DNA of 64,000 bases from Argopecten irradians (Eukaryota; Mollusca; Bivalvia; Pectinida; Pectinidae): assembly GCF_041381155.1 (NCBI RefSeq), contig NC_091143.1, forward strand, positions 34,958,679 through 35,022,678. Direction: 5' to 3'. A program made the position numbers and the translations under genes. Below, in pieces: positions 22,915-34,135 of the stretch; positions within the stretch are counted from its first letter, which is position 1, and each line of letters starts with the position of its first letter. The notes under the pieces are model-generated. The model worked only from the letters and a program-made list of their open reading frames with translations. It searched no databases and was not told the DNA's origin.

Positions 22915-22998
22915 CTGTCATAAATTTTAACGTCTTAAAATGGTCTATGGGCACTCAGGATAGTGGTGGATTCTCTGGAACTAATTCTCAGATTCGGC
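22915..22998. mobile_element. MITE-B end
   Basis: AACGTCTTAAAATGGTCTAT, then GGGCACTC and AACTAATTCTCAGATTC. Another end is at 24695-24765. Confidence 0.5.
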
Positions 22999-23125
22999 AA
23001 TAGTACATATGTCAAAGATGAAATACATTTAATAGTATTCGTTTGTTTTATTTTGTTCTGTAGACCTTTTGTTTTATTAGGGATTAACTTGAATATATTT
23101 TTATGTTATGGAGATATAACACAAA

Positions 23126-23184
23126 AATCTTAGTGTACTCTAAATAAACCGCACCACGGTTTATGATGAGAGTACACTAAGATT
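23126..23184. repeat. Hairpin, about 26-bp arms
   Basis: AATCTTAGTGTACTCT at the left pairs with AGAGTACACTAAGATT at the right, and AAACCG with CGGTTT at the tip. Confidence 0.7.
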
Positions 23185-23599
23185 CTGAATTAGTTTCTAA
23201 GCATTTGTTACAATATATTTTGGGGTTATGAAGTCATAGACAAGAAAATGGACGGACATTCTTTTTCATAGACAGTATTATTTTTCATCTTTCTTTCAAA
23301 GAGTTTCTTCTAAGCTAAGAACTCATAGGTTCTGGCAAATATTGGCTTGAATTTAAAAAAAATACGGTATAACTTGCGTAGGTATTTAATTTTATCATAT
23401 ATTGATATATACCAAACTTGCTTAGTTTTCATATAGTAATTGTATCTTTGTATTGTTTTGAATTGACAAAAACAAATCTGATAATAAACCTTTCATCGTT
23501 TATTATATAATTAAAAATACATTATGTATTAATTTTGCTTTAGTAAACGTATTTTGAAATAAAAATTATATTAAGTGTTTATTTTATTTTAAATTGAGG

Positions 23600-23848
23600 G
23601 AGATAACTCTTGCCCGTCAGCGATGAGAAGTTACACAGGCTACCAGATCCTAGTTGTTGATACTAAACTTTCTCATCGGTTCTTTACTAGATTATCTCCC
23701 CCTAGTTTGAAACTAGAATATCAAGCAAAATCTTCTTTCCAATATTCATTGGTATTTAGCACGTTGGTAAGTCAAAGACTATTAATAATATCTATATATT
23801 AGTCTATAGTGGGTCTTTGACTTACCAGCTAAATACCTATGCAATATT
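23600..23848. repeat. Two consecutive inverted-repeat elements
   Basis: 23598-23703: GGGAGATAACTC and GATTATCTCCCC, with inner GATGAGAA/TTCTCATC. 23741-23848: AATATTCATTGGTATTTAGC pairs with GCTAAATACCTATGCAATAT, with TGGTAAGTCAAAGAC/GTCTTTGACTTACCA inside. Confidence 0.7.
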
Positions 23849-23941
23849 CTAGAGAATCAGTGGCAAGTCTACACAAGAGTAAAAGCATTGGCCAATTTTA
23901 GACGTTTCCATAAGAGGTCTACAATTGTATATCAAATAAGT

Positions 23942-24061
23942 ATGGTTTTCCCGATTGGTTTTAATTCTCAGATCACTAATTATTCAGTTAATTATTTCAA
24001 CATGGTTTTCCCGATTGGTTTTAATTCTCAGATCACTAATTATTCAGTTAATTATTTCAAC
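23942..24061 (+). repeat. Exact 60-bp direct duplication
   Basis: ATGGTTTTCCCGATTGGTTT and the following 40 bases are repeated without a change. Very recent. Confidence 0.9.
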
Positions 24062-24119
24062 ATGTGTACCTTATGGTTTATAAGGGAATATTGTTAAGAG
24101 CTGAGAAAATAAATTTTGC

Positions 24120-24129
24120 AACCCTCCCC

Positions 24130-24160
<31 letters not shown>

Positions 24161-25520
24161 ACACACCCTCCCCCCACCTCGTAGCATGTTATCGAGATAT
24201 CAGTTTTAAAAAATCGTCCTATTTTTTCTTTTAAAATGATTCAGTCCAGTACGGGTGGTTAGATACGATGCCTATGATTCCGAAAAGTACCGTGGCATTG
24301 ACCTGCCATCACCAGATATCAGCTGAAATTCTGATTTTTTTTTCGTTTTGAAATGCTATAATTCTCGAATCCCTGTCAAACTGGACTTGTGAATGCTACT
24401 AGGTCTTCTGTGGAAATAACTACTTGAAAATGGACATAGATATACTCATATGAAGTACTAAGTAATATCGCCGTCATTGGATTTATTTTGAAACTGAAAT
24501 AATACGGAAGTGAAATGACTCTTCGATGTAACAAAGAAGTTCTCCCATTGATAAGAACTGTAAAGTTCTGTCATAAATTTCATCTAAAACTCAGATTTGT
24601 CAAATTTTAAATATTGTTTTTTTGAAGTTATGTTGACATAAATTATTTTTTTCATACTTTCATACCAAAAGATTTATTTTATCGATGGTTGACCTTTAAA
24701 ACGTCTAAATAATAGTATATGGGTACTCTGGTGGGTCCATATTATAAACTGTAACCAATTCTAATTTTCTCCTCTCTGACAGGTAAGAGTTACCTCCCTC
24801 AAAATTAAATAAAATACACGCTCTAAATGTGGTTAAAATGATATTTTTGTTCGAAAAAGCAAAAACACTAAAATAAGATCTTTTAAAATAGTTTTATTAA
24901 CCAGAAAATAACATTCTAGAATAAAGCTTTTCTTTTGAAATAATAGAATGATACAATTTTATATGTAAACCAAGAAAAAATGAATTATGTCAAAATATAG
25001 TATTTTTTGACGAAATTGGGTTTTAGTGAGAAACTGTTAAATTTCAGTGGAATTTCTGACAGAACTTTTAAAGTTCTCATCAAGAGGAATAAAACTTGCA
25101 GGAAACATCTAGATCTAACTTTCGCATGAGGTTGATGTTTTTTCATATACAAATAAATTTCTTTAGTATATCAATTTAAAAAAATAAATCCAAAGGACGA
25201 TATTACTTCATACGAGTATCCCTGAAAATGTTCAACTACATGTATTTCCACAAGTCCACTTTGACAGAAATTGGAGAATTATAGCATTTCAAAACGAAAA
25301 AATCAGCGGAATTTCAGCTGATATCTGGTGATGGCAGAGGTCAATGTACTTTTCGGAATCACGGCCATCATATATAACCACCCATACATGGCTGAATCAT
25401 CTTAAAAGACTAAAAAAAAAACACAGTTTTTTAAATTGATCTCTCGATAATATTCTACGAGGTGGGGGAGGGGAGTGTGTGTTCGTTTGCAATTTTAGTG
25501 TTACGAGGTGGGGGGGGGGG
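24120..25520. mobile_element. Fold-back element with about 470-bp inverted arms
   Basis: The left arm (24120-24600) and right arm (25045-25520) match in reverse: TGACCTGCCATCACCAGATA against TATCTGGTGATGGCAGAGGT, TTCGTTTTGAAATGCTATAA against TTATAGCATTTCAAAACGAA, and the outer C-rich/CA run against the G-rich/TG run. The roughly 450-bp centre holds a MITE-B end and no gene. Confidence 0.75.
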
Positions 25521-25819
25521 TCGCTTTGAACCGTTGATAAACGTATATGATCCTAGGCCTGGTTTAATCTAGCTTCGATGACGTACGTAGCTCTGAACGA
25601 CCGACGGAAGATTTTTGGCCTGTCGTATTAGTTCCAGGTTTATAATGATTAGCCGTTACATTTTAGTTGTTAATCCATGCATTTATTAAGATAAAAACAA
25701 ATATACGCATTATCAAATTATCGAACTTTTTTGTAGTTTACACGTAATGTGGAATCAATCCAAGAGGAAAGAATTTTACAAGAAACAAGAGTAAACATCT
25801 TTTACTATATCAAAATCCA

Positions 25820-26010
25820 CGATAGCGGCATGTCCAATCGGTACCAAAATGCGACACGCACAACTATAGGGCCCCTGGGGAACCCACATATGGATTTTGA
25901 AAAAAAAACCCAAAAAGATCCCTTCAGTATTGTCTAAAAAAAAACCTGTATCAAACTTCAAAGTCCGAAAATCCAATATGGCGGTAAGTCGGCCATCTTG
26001 GTAACAAATC
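25820..26010 (-). repeat. Reverse copy of the 17.3-kb repeat
   Basis: The minus strand carries ATGGCCGACTTACCGCCATA-type sequence and GTGGGTTCCCCAGGGG. More diverged than the 17289-17641 copy. Confidence 0.5.
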
Positions 26011-26505
26011 AGGAAGATATAAGAATATTCCAAGATGTCATAGATATTGTATAAACTATAATGCATTGGAACTTGAAGATGAATTTCATTTTTACTCGTA
26101 TGTCCAAAATATTCAAATATTAGACGAAAATATATAAAGAAATACTTTTGGAATAAACCGTCTGCTTTCATAGTAATTGAATTATTGAGGACAATTAGTA
26201 AAAAGAATTGAACTTGTTAGGAAAATTTATCAAAGACGCGCTTATTGTAGAATTTTATGATTATTGGCGTGCAATAAAAGTGTAATTATTTCATAATCTC
26301 CTGTGTCCTTCTGTCGTGCTTAACGAAATGGTATTATCTTGCACTTTTCTTTATCTCTCTAACTGATTATTATCAGGATTCCCATAATATTTGTTTGTCG
26401 ACTTGTATCATTCCAATGAATGAGCGCATCATTTAATAAGTCTGTAATGAATGTATAAAAAAATACTAGATATACATCTGTACACGTGTAGAAATAATAA
26501 GTTAA

Positions 26506-26903
26506 AGGCCCACTACCTTTCCTAAACAATTTCTTTATTTTCTTAAAAACATCATTAACATCAGAAAACGTGCATTGATGGCCTAAGATGAGGTTACAAA
26601 ACCAAGTAAATGCAAGATTCCCTCCGTAATCTATGCTAAAAATGAAAAATCATTTCGCTGTTTTGCCGTCTGGCGCAGTGATATTCAACTACCGGGAGGC
26701 ATTTAGGATAACGGCGGGAAACATAAGACGACCCGCGTTATGAAAACTAACATTCTATTTACTTTAATTTTTTTTTCAGAAGATGATGATGATTGTAGTA
26801 TTAACGAAAAGTTAATAACTTTTGCGACTCTACAAAATCATCGATCGCGTTTTACATTCCCATTTTAAAAAATTAGAAGCCGTTTCGGAAAGGTAGTGGG
26901 CCT
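26506..26903. mobile_element. MITE-D copy 1, TTAA flanks
   Basis: A 398-bp element between two TTAA sites. Ends AGGCCCACTACCTTTCC and GGAAAGGTAGTGGGCCT. Confidence 0.9.
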
Positions 26904-27676
26904 TTAACTATATATAACTACTTTTTGCAATCTAAATTAAAGTATGTTATATATAATAATGCTTGTTTTACACGATATGTATACAATAAGTAATTAATAC
27001 TATTAAAGTCTCTGAAACAATGTATATACTTTTGTACTGATAGGTCATTGACCCAAAGTCAGCAAAAGAAATGAATTGAAACGTCAGCTGCCACATGACA
27101 CTAGACAAAGGAACTTTGACATTCTCTTCATATGCATACTTTCAGATTTTTTCTCCCTTTTTTAATAATTTTATTTAGATATGTTTTGACCATTTAGCAT
27201 CACTACAAAAATTACCCCTAAGTGTTTAAGGAATTTCTATAGCTGTGTTATTGAAAGTAAAAAGTGACTGGTAAGGGATATTTGAAAAAGATACTAAGAT
27301 AAGCCAATCATTTGACCATTTTTGTAGAGATTTTTAATCAGCAGAAACAACATGTGTAATATCTCTTCTAAGTGATTGGAAAAATATGTTAATAATGAGT
27401 TGTCGTCAGCAAAGACGACATTGTATAAATAAGGAAAAATAGAGGACCAAGACTTTCCGTACGGTGTGTATAGAGTCCGTTTTTGTACACCATTTAATAT
27501 AGGTAAAACAGCCTTGGTAATCTAGTTTATGAAAAGAAATCGATAAAATGTTGCATTTTTGTATGTCATCAGAAATATAGTTCCATAAATGTTCACTATG
27601 AAGTGTAGATATTTCGTTATTTTTCTTTCCTTTAAGTAAGAGTTTTTAAAGCAAGCAATTCCCAGTATGTTTTGTG

Positions 27677-27995
27677 GGTTAGAATTGGATCTATCAATAA
27701 GGCTATCTATGATTTCGGGGTTGTAATTGGATCTACCAATAAGGCTATCTATGATTTCGGGGTTGTAATTGGATCTATCAATAAGGCTATCTATGTTTTG
27801 GGGGGTTATCTATGATTTCGGGGTTGTAATTGGATCTATCAATAAGGCTATCTATGTTTTGGGGGGTTAGAATTGGATCTATCAATAAGGCTATCTATGA
27901 TTTCGGGGTTGTAATTGGATCTATCAATAAGGCTATCTATGATTTCGGGGTTGTAATTGGATCTATCAATAAGGCTATCTATGTTTTGGGGGTAT
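27677..27995. repeat. 42-bp minisatellite, about 7 units
   Basis: The unit is GGATCTATCAATAAGGCTAT followed by CTATGATTTCGGGGTTGTAA. One variant has ATGTTTTGGGGGG. Confidence 0.85.
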
Positions 27996-28389
27996 CAAAC
28001 CTTGAACACAGTGAAGTTTCTTATTGATAAGTTTGATTGACTGTTGAATTTCGACCCACACATCTTTGTAGAAACGCCTCACAGCAACTATCTGTTTTAG
28101 AAAGAATTGGCTCTTATCTGACGTTGTAAGGTATAAGGTTAATTTAGTGCATTTTATTTTTTTTAACCTTTTTAACTATTGTCGTGTTGTGTGTCATTTT
28201 ACCAGACTGAAAGTGTAAAGAAAATGGAAAAAAAAATCAGGAACGTGCTTAAATCACATTTTATAACTTTCCCGATCTGTTTTACACGTGAAAACTGAAA
28301 GATATGGCTTGTGAAAGTTTTAAAATTGTAATCAAGATGTCACCAGAGTATTTACACGGGATCTAATCGTTTTAAAACAATATTCTTAT

Positions 28390-28720
28390 AATTTCAGAGC
28401 GAAGAGAAAGGCAGAAGTCTGAAGGACAAGATTAGGAATGGGCAGAGATCATTCTATTTTGAGGCATCCCAGGTGTGGAACAGTCTCCCAAATGAATAAA
28501 GGAAAGTTGAAAACTTCAATGTTCAATGAATACAAGAGTCTGGTCCACACCTGGAAGGCCTGATTAACACATGTTCTAAGTGCTTATTTCTTTTTATATA
28601 GTTTTTCTGTTACTTCTACTGTTGCTTCTTTTGATGTGTTTTTGCTCATTGGCCTTGTAACATTATTATTTTAGCTTGTGCTTCTAATCCTAACTGCAAC
28701 TTAGTCATCAGGGAAATTAA
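28390..28720 (+). mobile_element. LINE 3'-end fragment
   Basis: A frame near 28414 gives KDKIRNGQRSFYFEASQVWN then SLPNE, the usual end of a LINE reverse-transcriptase protein; stops and a frame change follow. It differs from the 13-kb LINE. Confidence 0.6.
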
Positions 28721-28959
28721 GCTTTTCACCTTTATATACTATACGATACGCATTAATGCTTTGTTGTCACTAGACATTACCCCACCCGAAAAAAATATCG
28801 TGTAATACTTATATTTACATACTTTAGTCGGCTTTACGTGGGAAAACATATATTTGATATGTTTGAATTTCTGCTTTCAGAGTAAGTATTTAAGTTATTG
28901 TGAGTGTAATGAAATATTCATCTCTCTGTCATTTTAGTTAACATTAGACACACTATAAG

Positions 28960-29180
28960 TGTTCATAGTTCAGTGGTTATTAAAGTTTTTGCGCATTTTT
29001 TCGCAATAGAAAGTTTCTGCTAAAACATGCTTACGCTAAATGCATTTTCTGCATGTCTTTGACAACGCAATTATTGAGAATGCGCGAATTTAACATTGCG
29101 ATAACTTGTTCAAAATTATTTTTACGCTAAACTTTAATTGCGCCAATATAAACATGTTTACTAATAACTACTAATAATTT
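28960..29180. repeat. Probable MITE, poorly bounded
   Basis: TTCAGTGGTTATTAAAGTTT and a distal ATGTTTACTAATAACTACTA, with paired GCGCATTTTTTCGCAAT-like and ATTGCG words inside. Confidence 0.35.
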
Positions 29181-29278
29181 ACCAATACTTATCATTGATA
29201 CGGCCAATGTGAGCTTTGTAACTACCACAGTATGCGTCGGAGTACAATATCAAATTGTTGAGAAAAAAAAACAATTAA

Positions 29279-29677
29279 AGGCCCACTACATTTCCTAAAC
29301 ATTTTTTTATTATTTTCTTTAAAACATCATTAACATCAGAACACGTGCATTGATGGCCTAAGATGAGGTTACAAAACCAAGTAAAGGCAAGATTCCTTAC
29401 GTAATCTATGCTAAAAATGAAAAATTATTTCGCTGTTTAGCCGTCTGGCGCAGTGATATTCAACTACTGGGAGGCATTTAGGATAACGGCGGGAAACATA
29501 AGACGACCCGCGTTATGAAAACTAACATTTTATTTATTTTAATTTTTTTTTTCAGAAGATGATGATGCTTGTAGTATTAACGAAAAGTTAACAACTTTTG
29601 CGCCTCTACAAAATTATCGATCGCGTTTTACACTCCATTAAAAAAATTAGAAGCCGTTTCGGAAAGGTAGTGGGCCT
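29279..29677. mobile_element. MITE-D copy 2, TTAA flanks
   Basis: Same orientation and internal sequence as 26506-26903 and also flanked by TTAA. TTAA target use points to a piggyBac-type transposase (inference). High similarity suggests recent activity. Confidence 0.9.
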
Positions 29678-29679
29678 TT

Positions 29680-30350
29680 AAAATACATCGTCATAAGCTA
29701 GTCCTAACTTACCATGGATGTCACCTAAGCGAATACTGCGCGAATTATTCATTAGACATTACAACACTCCTTTATGAAGCAGTGGGGCGATCGAGGGGGG
29801 TAGGTATCAGTTGGAATTGCTTGTAATAGAATTGGACAATGGTTTATTATGGTGGATAACAAACAAATTATTAATCCCATTAATTATGCATATCAAAACA
29901 GTAACCATACAATAATATCCTGTCAAATGAAAATTCCAAAATACAGCGAGAACATCCGTTTGTTTTGTGTAGTCGCCAACTGAATATTTAACCATGACAA
30001 GAAATCAATACAGTCATCGGCCGTCATTGTTCAATCAAATGTTGTTTATATAATTACTTTATTAAAATTTCAAATCATATTTGTGTGTTAGAAAGACATT
30101 TTTATATATGAGGCTGGTTGTTCAAAGGATGATAAGCTTAATCAAATGATTAGGGAAATTTTGATTTCTCATTTACTGCAATTTGTGAGTATATCCTCAG
30201 TAAAATAGGTCAGGAGCTCGAGGGAATGAGTGGAGTTCAAAAAAAATCTTATAATATGTTTAAAAAATCGTTTTACGAGAAACCATTTTATTTTCATTTG
30301 AAAATTATCGTCAAACTGCGATAAGTCAAATCACCTTTTGAGCAACTGAG
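29680..30350. other. Upstream region of the Cys-loop receptor gene
   Basis: AT-rich, no repeat family recognised and no second gene. It should hold the gene's distal control sequences. Confidence 0.35.
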
Positions 30351-30357
30351 CCCAGCG

Positions 30358-30366
30358 GATATAAGG
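30358..30366 (+). promoter_or_regulatory. Possible TATA box of the Cys-loop receptor gene
   Basis: GATATAAGG about 100 bp upstream of the chosen ATG at 30463. Weak, based on motif and distance only. Confidence 0.3.
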
Positions 30367-30462
30367 TCTACTGGATACGGCTGCTGACACAACAGTACAT
30401 CACGACCTGTGTCAGAACAAACTAAAGCGTCCACTCACTCTTCGTCTAGCTACAAAAGGATA

Positions 30463-31743
30463 ATGGCGTGTAGGAATTTACTGGTGTTCATTTTAGCTTT
30501 GTCATATTTTTGTCAAAACGTCTCTTGCCAGACCGGCGATGACGTCAAACAATTAGTGACGCAATTGTTTACTACCGACGGATACAACAAAATCGTTCGT
30601 CCGAGTTTCAACCAGTCGCTTCCCATGTCTATGTGGGTTAATATGTTCCTGGTCAGTGTAACCGATATTGATGAGGTCAAGGAGAAGATGATATCAGCTG
30701 TTTATCTACATGTGTTCTGGACAGATTACTACCTTACCTGGAACCCTGACGATTATAACGGTATTGACCATCTTTACATTCCTCAGAGTGAAATCTGGAA
30801 ACCTGATATTGCTTTGTTAAATGGACACAGTAAATTGAAAGAGTTAGGAGATAATGTGATTTTGACGTATATTAAAAATGATGGTGCCGTGCAATGGTTT
30901 CCATCGGAAGTATTTGAAACAAAGTGTAGCATCGATATCACTCATTTTCCTTTTGACGAGCAAATTTGTGACATTGAAATAGGAATCTGGACGAGTTTGA
31001 TAGAAGACATTATCGTCCAGATGGGTCAAACAGGCATAACTCTTAAAGAATATCAGGAAAATGGAGAATGGGATTTGCTCAGAACGTCATCTAAAGCTGA
31101 GATAACAGAAGACCATGAGACCATTGTTCGATTCACTGTTCACGTTAGAAGGAAACCAGGGTATGTCATATACAATCTTGTGTTACCCGTACTTCTTCTC
31201 TCAATACTGGCGGTATTTACGTTTATGATTCCGGTCGAAAGTGGTGAGAAGATGGGATTCTGCATAACAATGTTCTTGGCATTTGCAGTGTTTATCACCA
31301 TTGTAAGTGCACAACTTCCGGCGAGTTCGAGTCAATCTTTACTCAGCAAATATTTGATATTCCTGGTTGTAATGGGTACAATTATCACTATGGTAACGGC
31401 TATGGAACTGAGGATCAACTACAGAAGCACAGAAAGTTTTCCAATTCCTAAATGGCTTAAAGCTCTACTGAGGACAAGCAGGGTAATTCTTTGTCGACAG
31501 GGGTGTAGGAAAGCTGGACCTACCACAATCAACGTAAAACCAAAATCTGTAAAAGTTACCGACGTCAGTGCGGAATCAATAGATCCAGAAAAGGACTTAG
31601 AGGACAAAGGTCGGTTTGACAAAAACTCAGACGAAAACATCGAATGGAGCGATGTTGTATCCGCTTTGGACTTTTACTTGATCGCTGACATTGTTGGAAC
31701 TGTTCTTCTGTTGGTCACCGGATATTTACAAAGTAAAAAATAG
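30463..31743 (+). CDS. Cys-loop ligand-gated channel subunit, nicotinic-receptor-like
   Basis: An uninterrupted frame of 426 codons. A signal peptide (about residues 1-22, ending near VSCQ) is followed by an extracellular domain with the family pattern WTDYYLTW, then IWKPDIALLN, then a Cys-loop with 13 residues between its cysteines (CSIDITHFPFDEQIC). Four membrane segments follow, with M4 near the C-terminus and a short charged M3-M4 loop. M2 reads GEKMGFCITMFLAFAVF: Glu at -1' argues for cation selectivity and Leu9' is kept, but position 2' is Gly and 20' is Ala instead of the acidic outer-ring residue. Loop C lacks the vicinal cysteine pair, so this is a non-alpha-type subunit. The ligand cannot be inferred. 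I chose the ATG at 30463; the frame opens earlier at 30409, but with GTG. A GATATAAGG at about 30358 may be a TATA box and AATAAA occurs at 31997-32002. Intronless members of this superfamily may reflect lineage-specific expansion by retrocopying (inference). Confidence 0.9.
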   Translation: MACRNLLVFILALSYFCQNVSCQTGDDVKQLVTQLFTTDGYNKIVRPSFNQSLPMSMWVNMFLVSVTDIDEVKEKMISAVYLHVFWTDYYLTWNPDDYNGIDHLYIPQSEIWKPDIALLNGHSKLKELGDNVILTYIKNDGAVQWFPSEVFETKCSIDITHFPFDEQICDIEIGIWTSLIEDIIVQMGQTGITLKEYQENGEWDLLRTSSKAEITEDHETIVRFTVHVRRKPGYVIYNLVLPVLLLSILAVFTFMIPVESGEKMGFCITMFLAFAVFITIVSAQLPASSSQSLLSKYLIFLVVMGTIITMVTAMELRINYRSTESFPIPKWLKALLRTSRVILCRQGCRKAGPTTINVKPKSVKVTDVSAESIDPEKDLEDKGRFDKNSDENIEWSDVVSALDFYLIADIVGTVLLLVTGYLQSKK

Positions 31744-33130
31744 CTATACTGTATCAGAATTGAGTTAATGCTCACTCCTTTGTGATGTTGCCCAATGTTG
31801 GAAATCTGGAGCACTAATTTTGATCCTTCATTCTGACAGTAAAGAGTTTCCTCTCTCTACTTTATTCTGATAATACAATGTGATGCTCCACTGTAACGGA
31901 TGTGATTGGACTTTTAGCAAATGCTGATCAGGTTGATGCATTGCTTCATAAATAACATGACAGGTAAACTCGAATATTGCCTTCGATCTTCTTTAAAATA
32001 AATTGTATCGCTAGAAATTCTGTGTTTGTATATTATGAAATTATCTACTCCGGTGTGAAGGTATTTATCTTGATTGCATTAGTTTGTTATCTGGGGGAAA
32101 AAATCCGACATTAAAACATGCATGACATAACAAACCTATATTTTCATTTACGCGGGACTGACACTATATAACCTTACCAAACAAAAAAGGAATTTACGAT
32201 ATCATAATTCTTCTGTAAGTCACGTTTGTGTAGTGATGTGTATAACATGTACAACGACATCATGACGTTATGACGCAATGAGCATTTTTGTGCGTACTTG
32301 CGTGCTTCCGGAATGAAAAACCCCTATTGTTCTGTTAATCGCAACAATATTTGTAGTTCTGACTTTAAAATTTTGAATATCCTAAACGCTAAAGATGGAA
32401 CGTAGATTAAAATGTTTTGGAAGTGTACTGATGATTTTATGCTTATTTCCATAGACTTATTTTTTTACCGCGAAAGACGTCAGGATTTCTTTTGACGTCG
32501 GAGATAGTTATGACGTCACAAAAAGAGGCTCCACTGACGGGGGAAGCTGGGAATTTGATTTGGCAATAGCGATTACAGTGTACATTACAGGTTCGACATA
32601 AAAATAACAGAAAACTGCTATTTTTTTGCTAAAAATTGCCTTCTTGGGCTAAGGCGCGTTTTGGTTAATTTTCTGCAATCCTGGGAGAATTATAGGACCA
32701 TAAATCCCCCAAGAAAGCAATTTAAGCCTCACAAGGGCAGATAACTCTGAAATATATAAGCACACAATAACATTATAACTTATAGCGTCTATATATTTTT
32801 TTTCTTGCTGGAAAATTTGAATTAATTTTCACGTTGGTGGTTTTTTTTTCTCTGGTTTTTTTTCTGTCTCCATAATGAAACACAGATGGGACCGCTACCT
32901 TTTCATGATGTTACGTATATTTCCTCCTTTCTGAGGGTGCTTCCATATACTTCAAAATCAATGGAATAATGAACATTTTCATGGGTTTGATAATTTAACT
33001 CATAATGTAAACAAAGACGCAATATTGTTATAAAATTCGTATAATCTTGCAGCTGAAGTCATTTGTTAGTACTGAAATACTTCAAGAAGATTAAAGACAA
33101 AATCAATACTTTATCAATCAACAAAAAATA
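31744..33130. other. 3' flank of the receptor gene, no further gene
   Basis: AT-rich. Three CRE-like cores (GACGTC) lie close together at about 32475-32520. No coding frame or clear repeat was found. Confidence 0.4.
31997..32002 (+). terminator. Possible polyadenylation signal of the Cys-loop receptor gene
   Basis: AATAAA about 255 bp after the stop codon at 31743, a sensible 3'-UTR distance. Confidence 0.45.
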
Positions 33131-33151
33131 TTTTAGAGAAAGAACAAATAA

Positions 33152-33223
33152 TGCCCCGGTGAGAATCGAATTCACAACCTTTAGATCGCTTTATGTACAT
33201 GCATATAGTTATGAGACAAACGC
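33152..33223 (-). repeat. tRNA-like remnant
   Basis: The minus strand carries GGTTGTGAATTCGATTCTCA, a B-box/T-arm-like stretch. The acceptor arm does not pair, so it is a SINE or tRNA-derived remnant and not a working tRNA. Confidence 0.3.
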
Positions 33224-33279
33224 ATTATATATCCTTTCCATTCAAAATATTGATAACCTACTCAACTTTATCCTTCGGT

Positions 33280-33484
33280 AAAACCACCAAAAATTATTCA
33301 ATTGCATCATGAAAAAACCATGGCAATATGCCATATATGGAAATAATTATTGATTGGACAGACAACAAAAATAGAACAAATTTGTTTTATATGTGTTTTT
33401 GTGTCATATACATATACATGTACACGATAAAGCATCAATTATTGTTGATAAATATTGTTTATGCTCTCTCGGTAGTGGTTCATC
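33280..33484 (-). mobile_element. Diverged MITE-E copy
   Basis: The minus strand starts AGATGAACCACTACCGAGAG after TTAA (33485-33488) and keeps GAGCATAAACAATATTTAT and TTTTTTCATGATGCAATT. It aligns with the LACC1 3' end element. Confidence 0.5.
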
Positions 33485-33649
33485 TTAAAATAATTCTATA
33501 ACGTTAAAACTTTGCCAATTTTCACTTAAATGCAATGCAGATGCATCTTTTATATTGACATCTTCATTGCAGCCTTAATATATAATCTTACCAAGTGCAG
33601 TTGGCAGGTATCAGTCAATATTTACATTTTCACTGCCGCCCTACTATGT

Positions 33650-34135
33650 AACCTTACCAAACGTAGTTGGCATTCATCAGTCTATGAACTGCAACCCGCT
33701 TATCATGACGTCACAAATTGGCGTGCCAGCAATCACTGAAGATGGCTGTTTGGACTTTGACGATATTGAATTCTTTATAGATGCAAAATTTCTAGGGATT
33801 TCATCATAAAATTGTTAAAATATGTAATTATAATCATTGAATGTCTTTCAGTTGGCATTCATAGCCAAAATGAATGCTGAAATGAACTGCCATTCGTTTA
33901 TTATGACATCACAATTGTCGTGCCATCGATCACGAAAGACGGCGGTTCCAATTGCATTTGACTTAAAATCTCAAAATTTCATCATAAAATTATTATCAAA
34001 TGTAAATATAAACATTGAACTGCATTTAGTTGGCAATTATGGGAGTATGAATGCCAACTAGACAGCGATAAACCGGGCTTCATTGATTTTGCCGCTGTCC
34101 ATTTGGCATTCATTCTCCCATGATTGCCCACGGAA
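33650..34135. repeat. About 200-bp unit twice, ending in a hairpin
   Basis: AGTTGGCATTCAT, ATGACGTCAC/ATGACATCAC and CGTGCCA recur at about 33663 and 33850. At 34031-34130 GGCAATTATGGGAGTATGAA pairs with TTCATTCTCCCATGATTGCC. Confidence 0.55.

Noticed and set aside
30409-30462. Upstream extension of the Cys-loop receptor frame
   Set aside because: It begins with GTG, not ATG, and would place 18 polar residues before the signal peptide.
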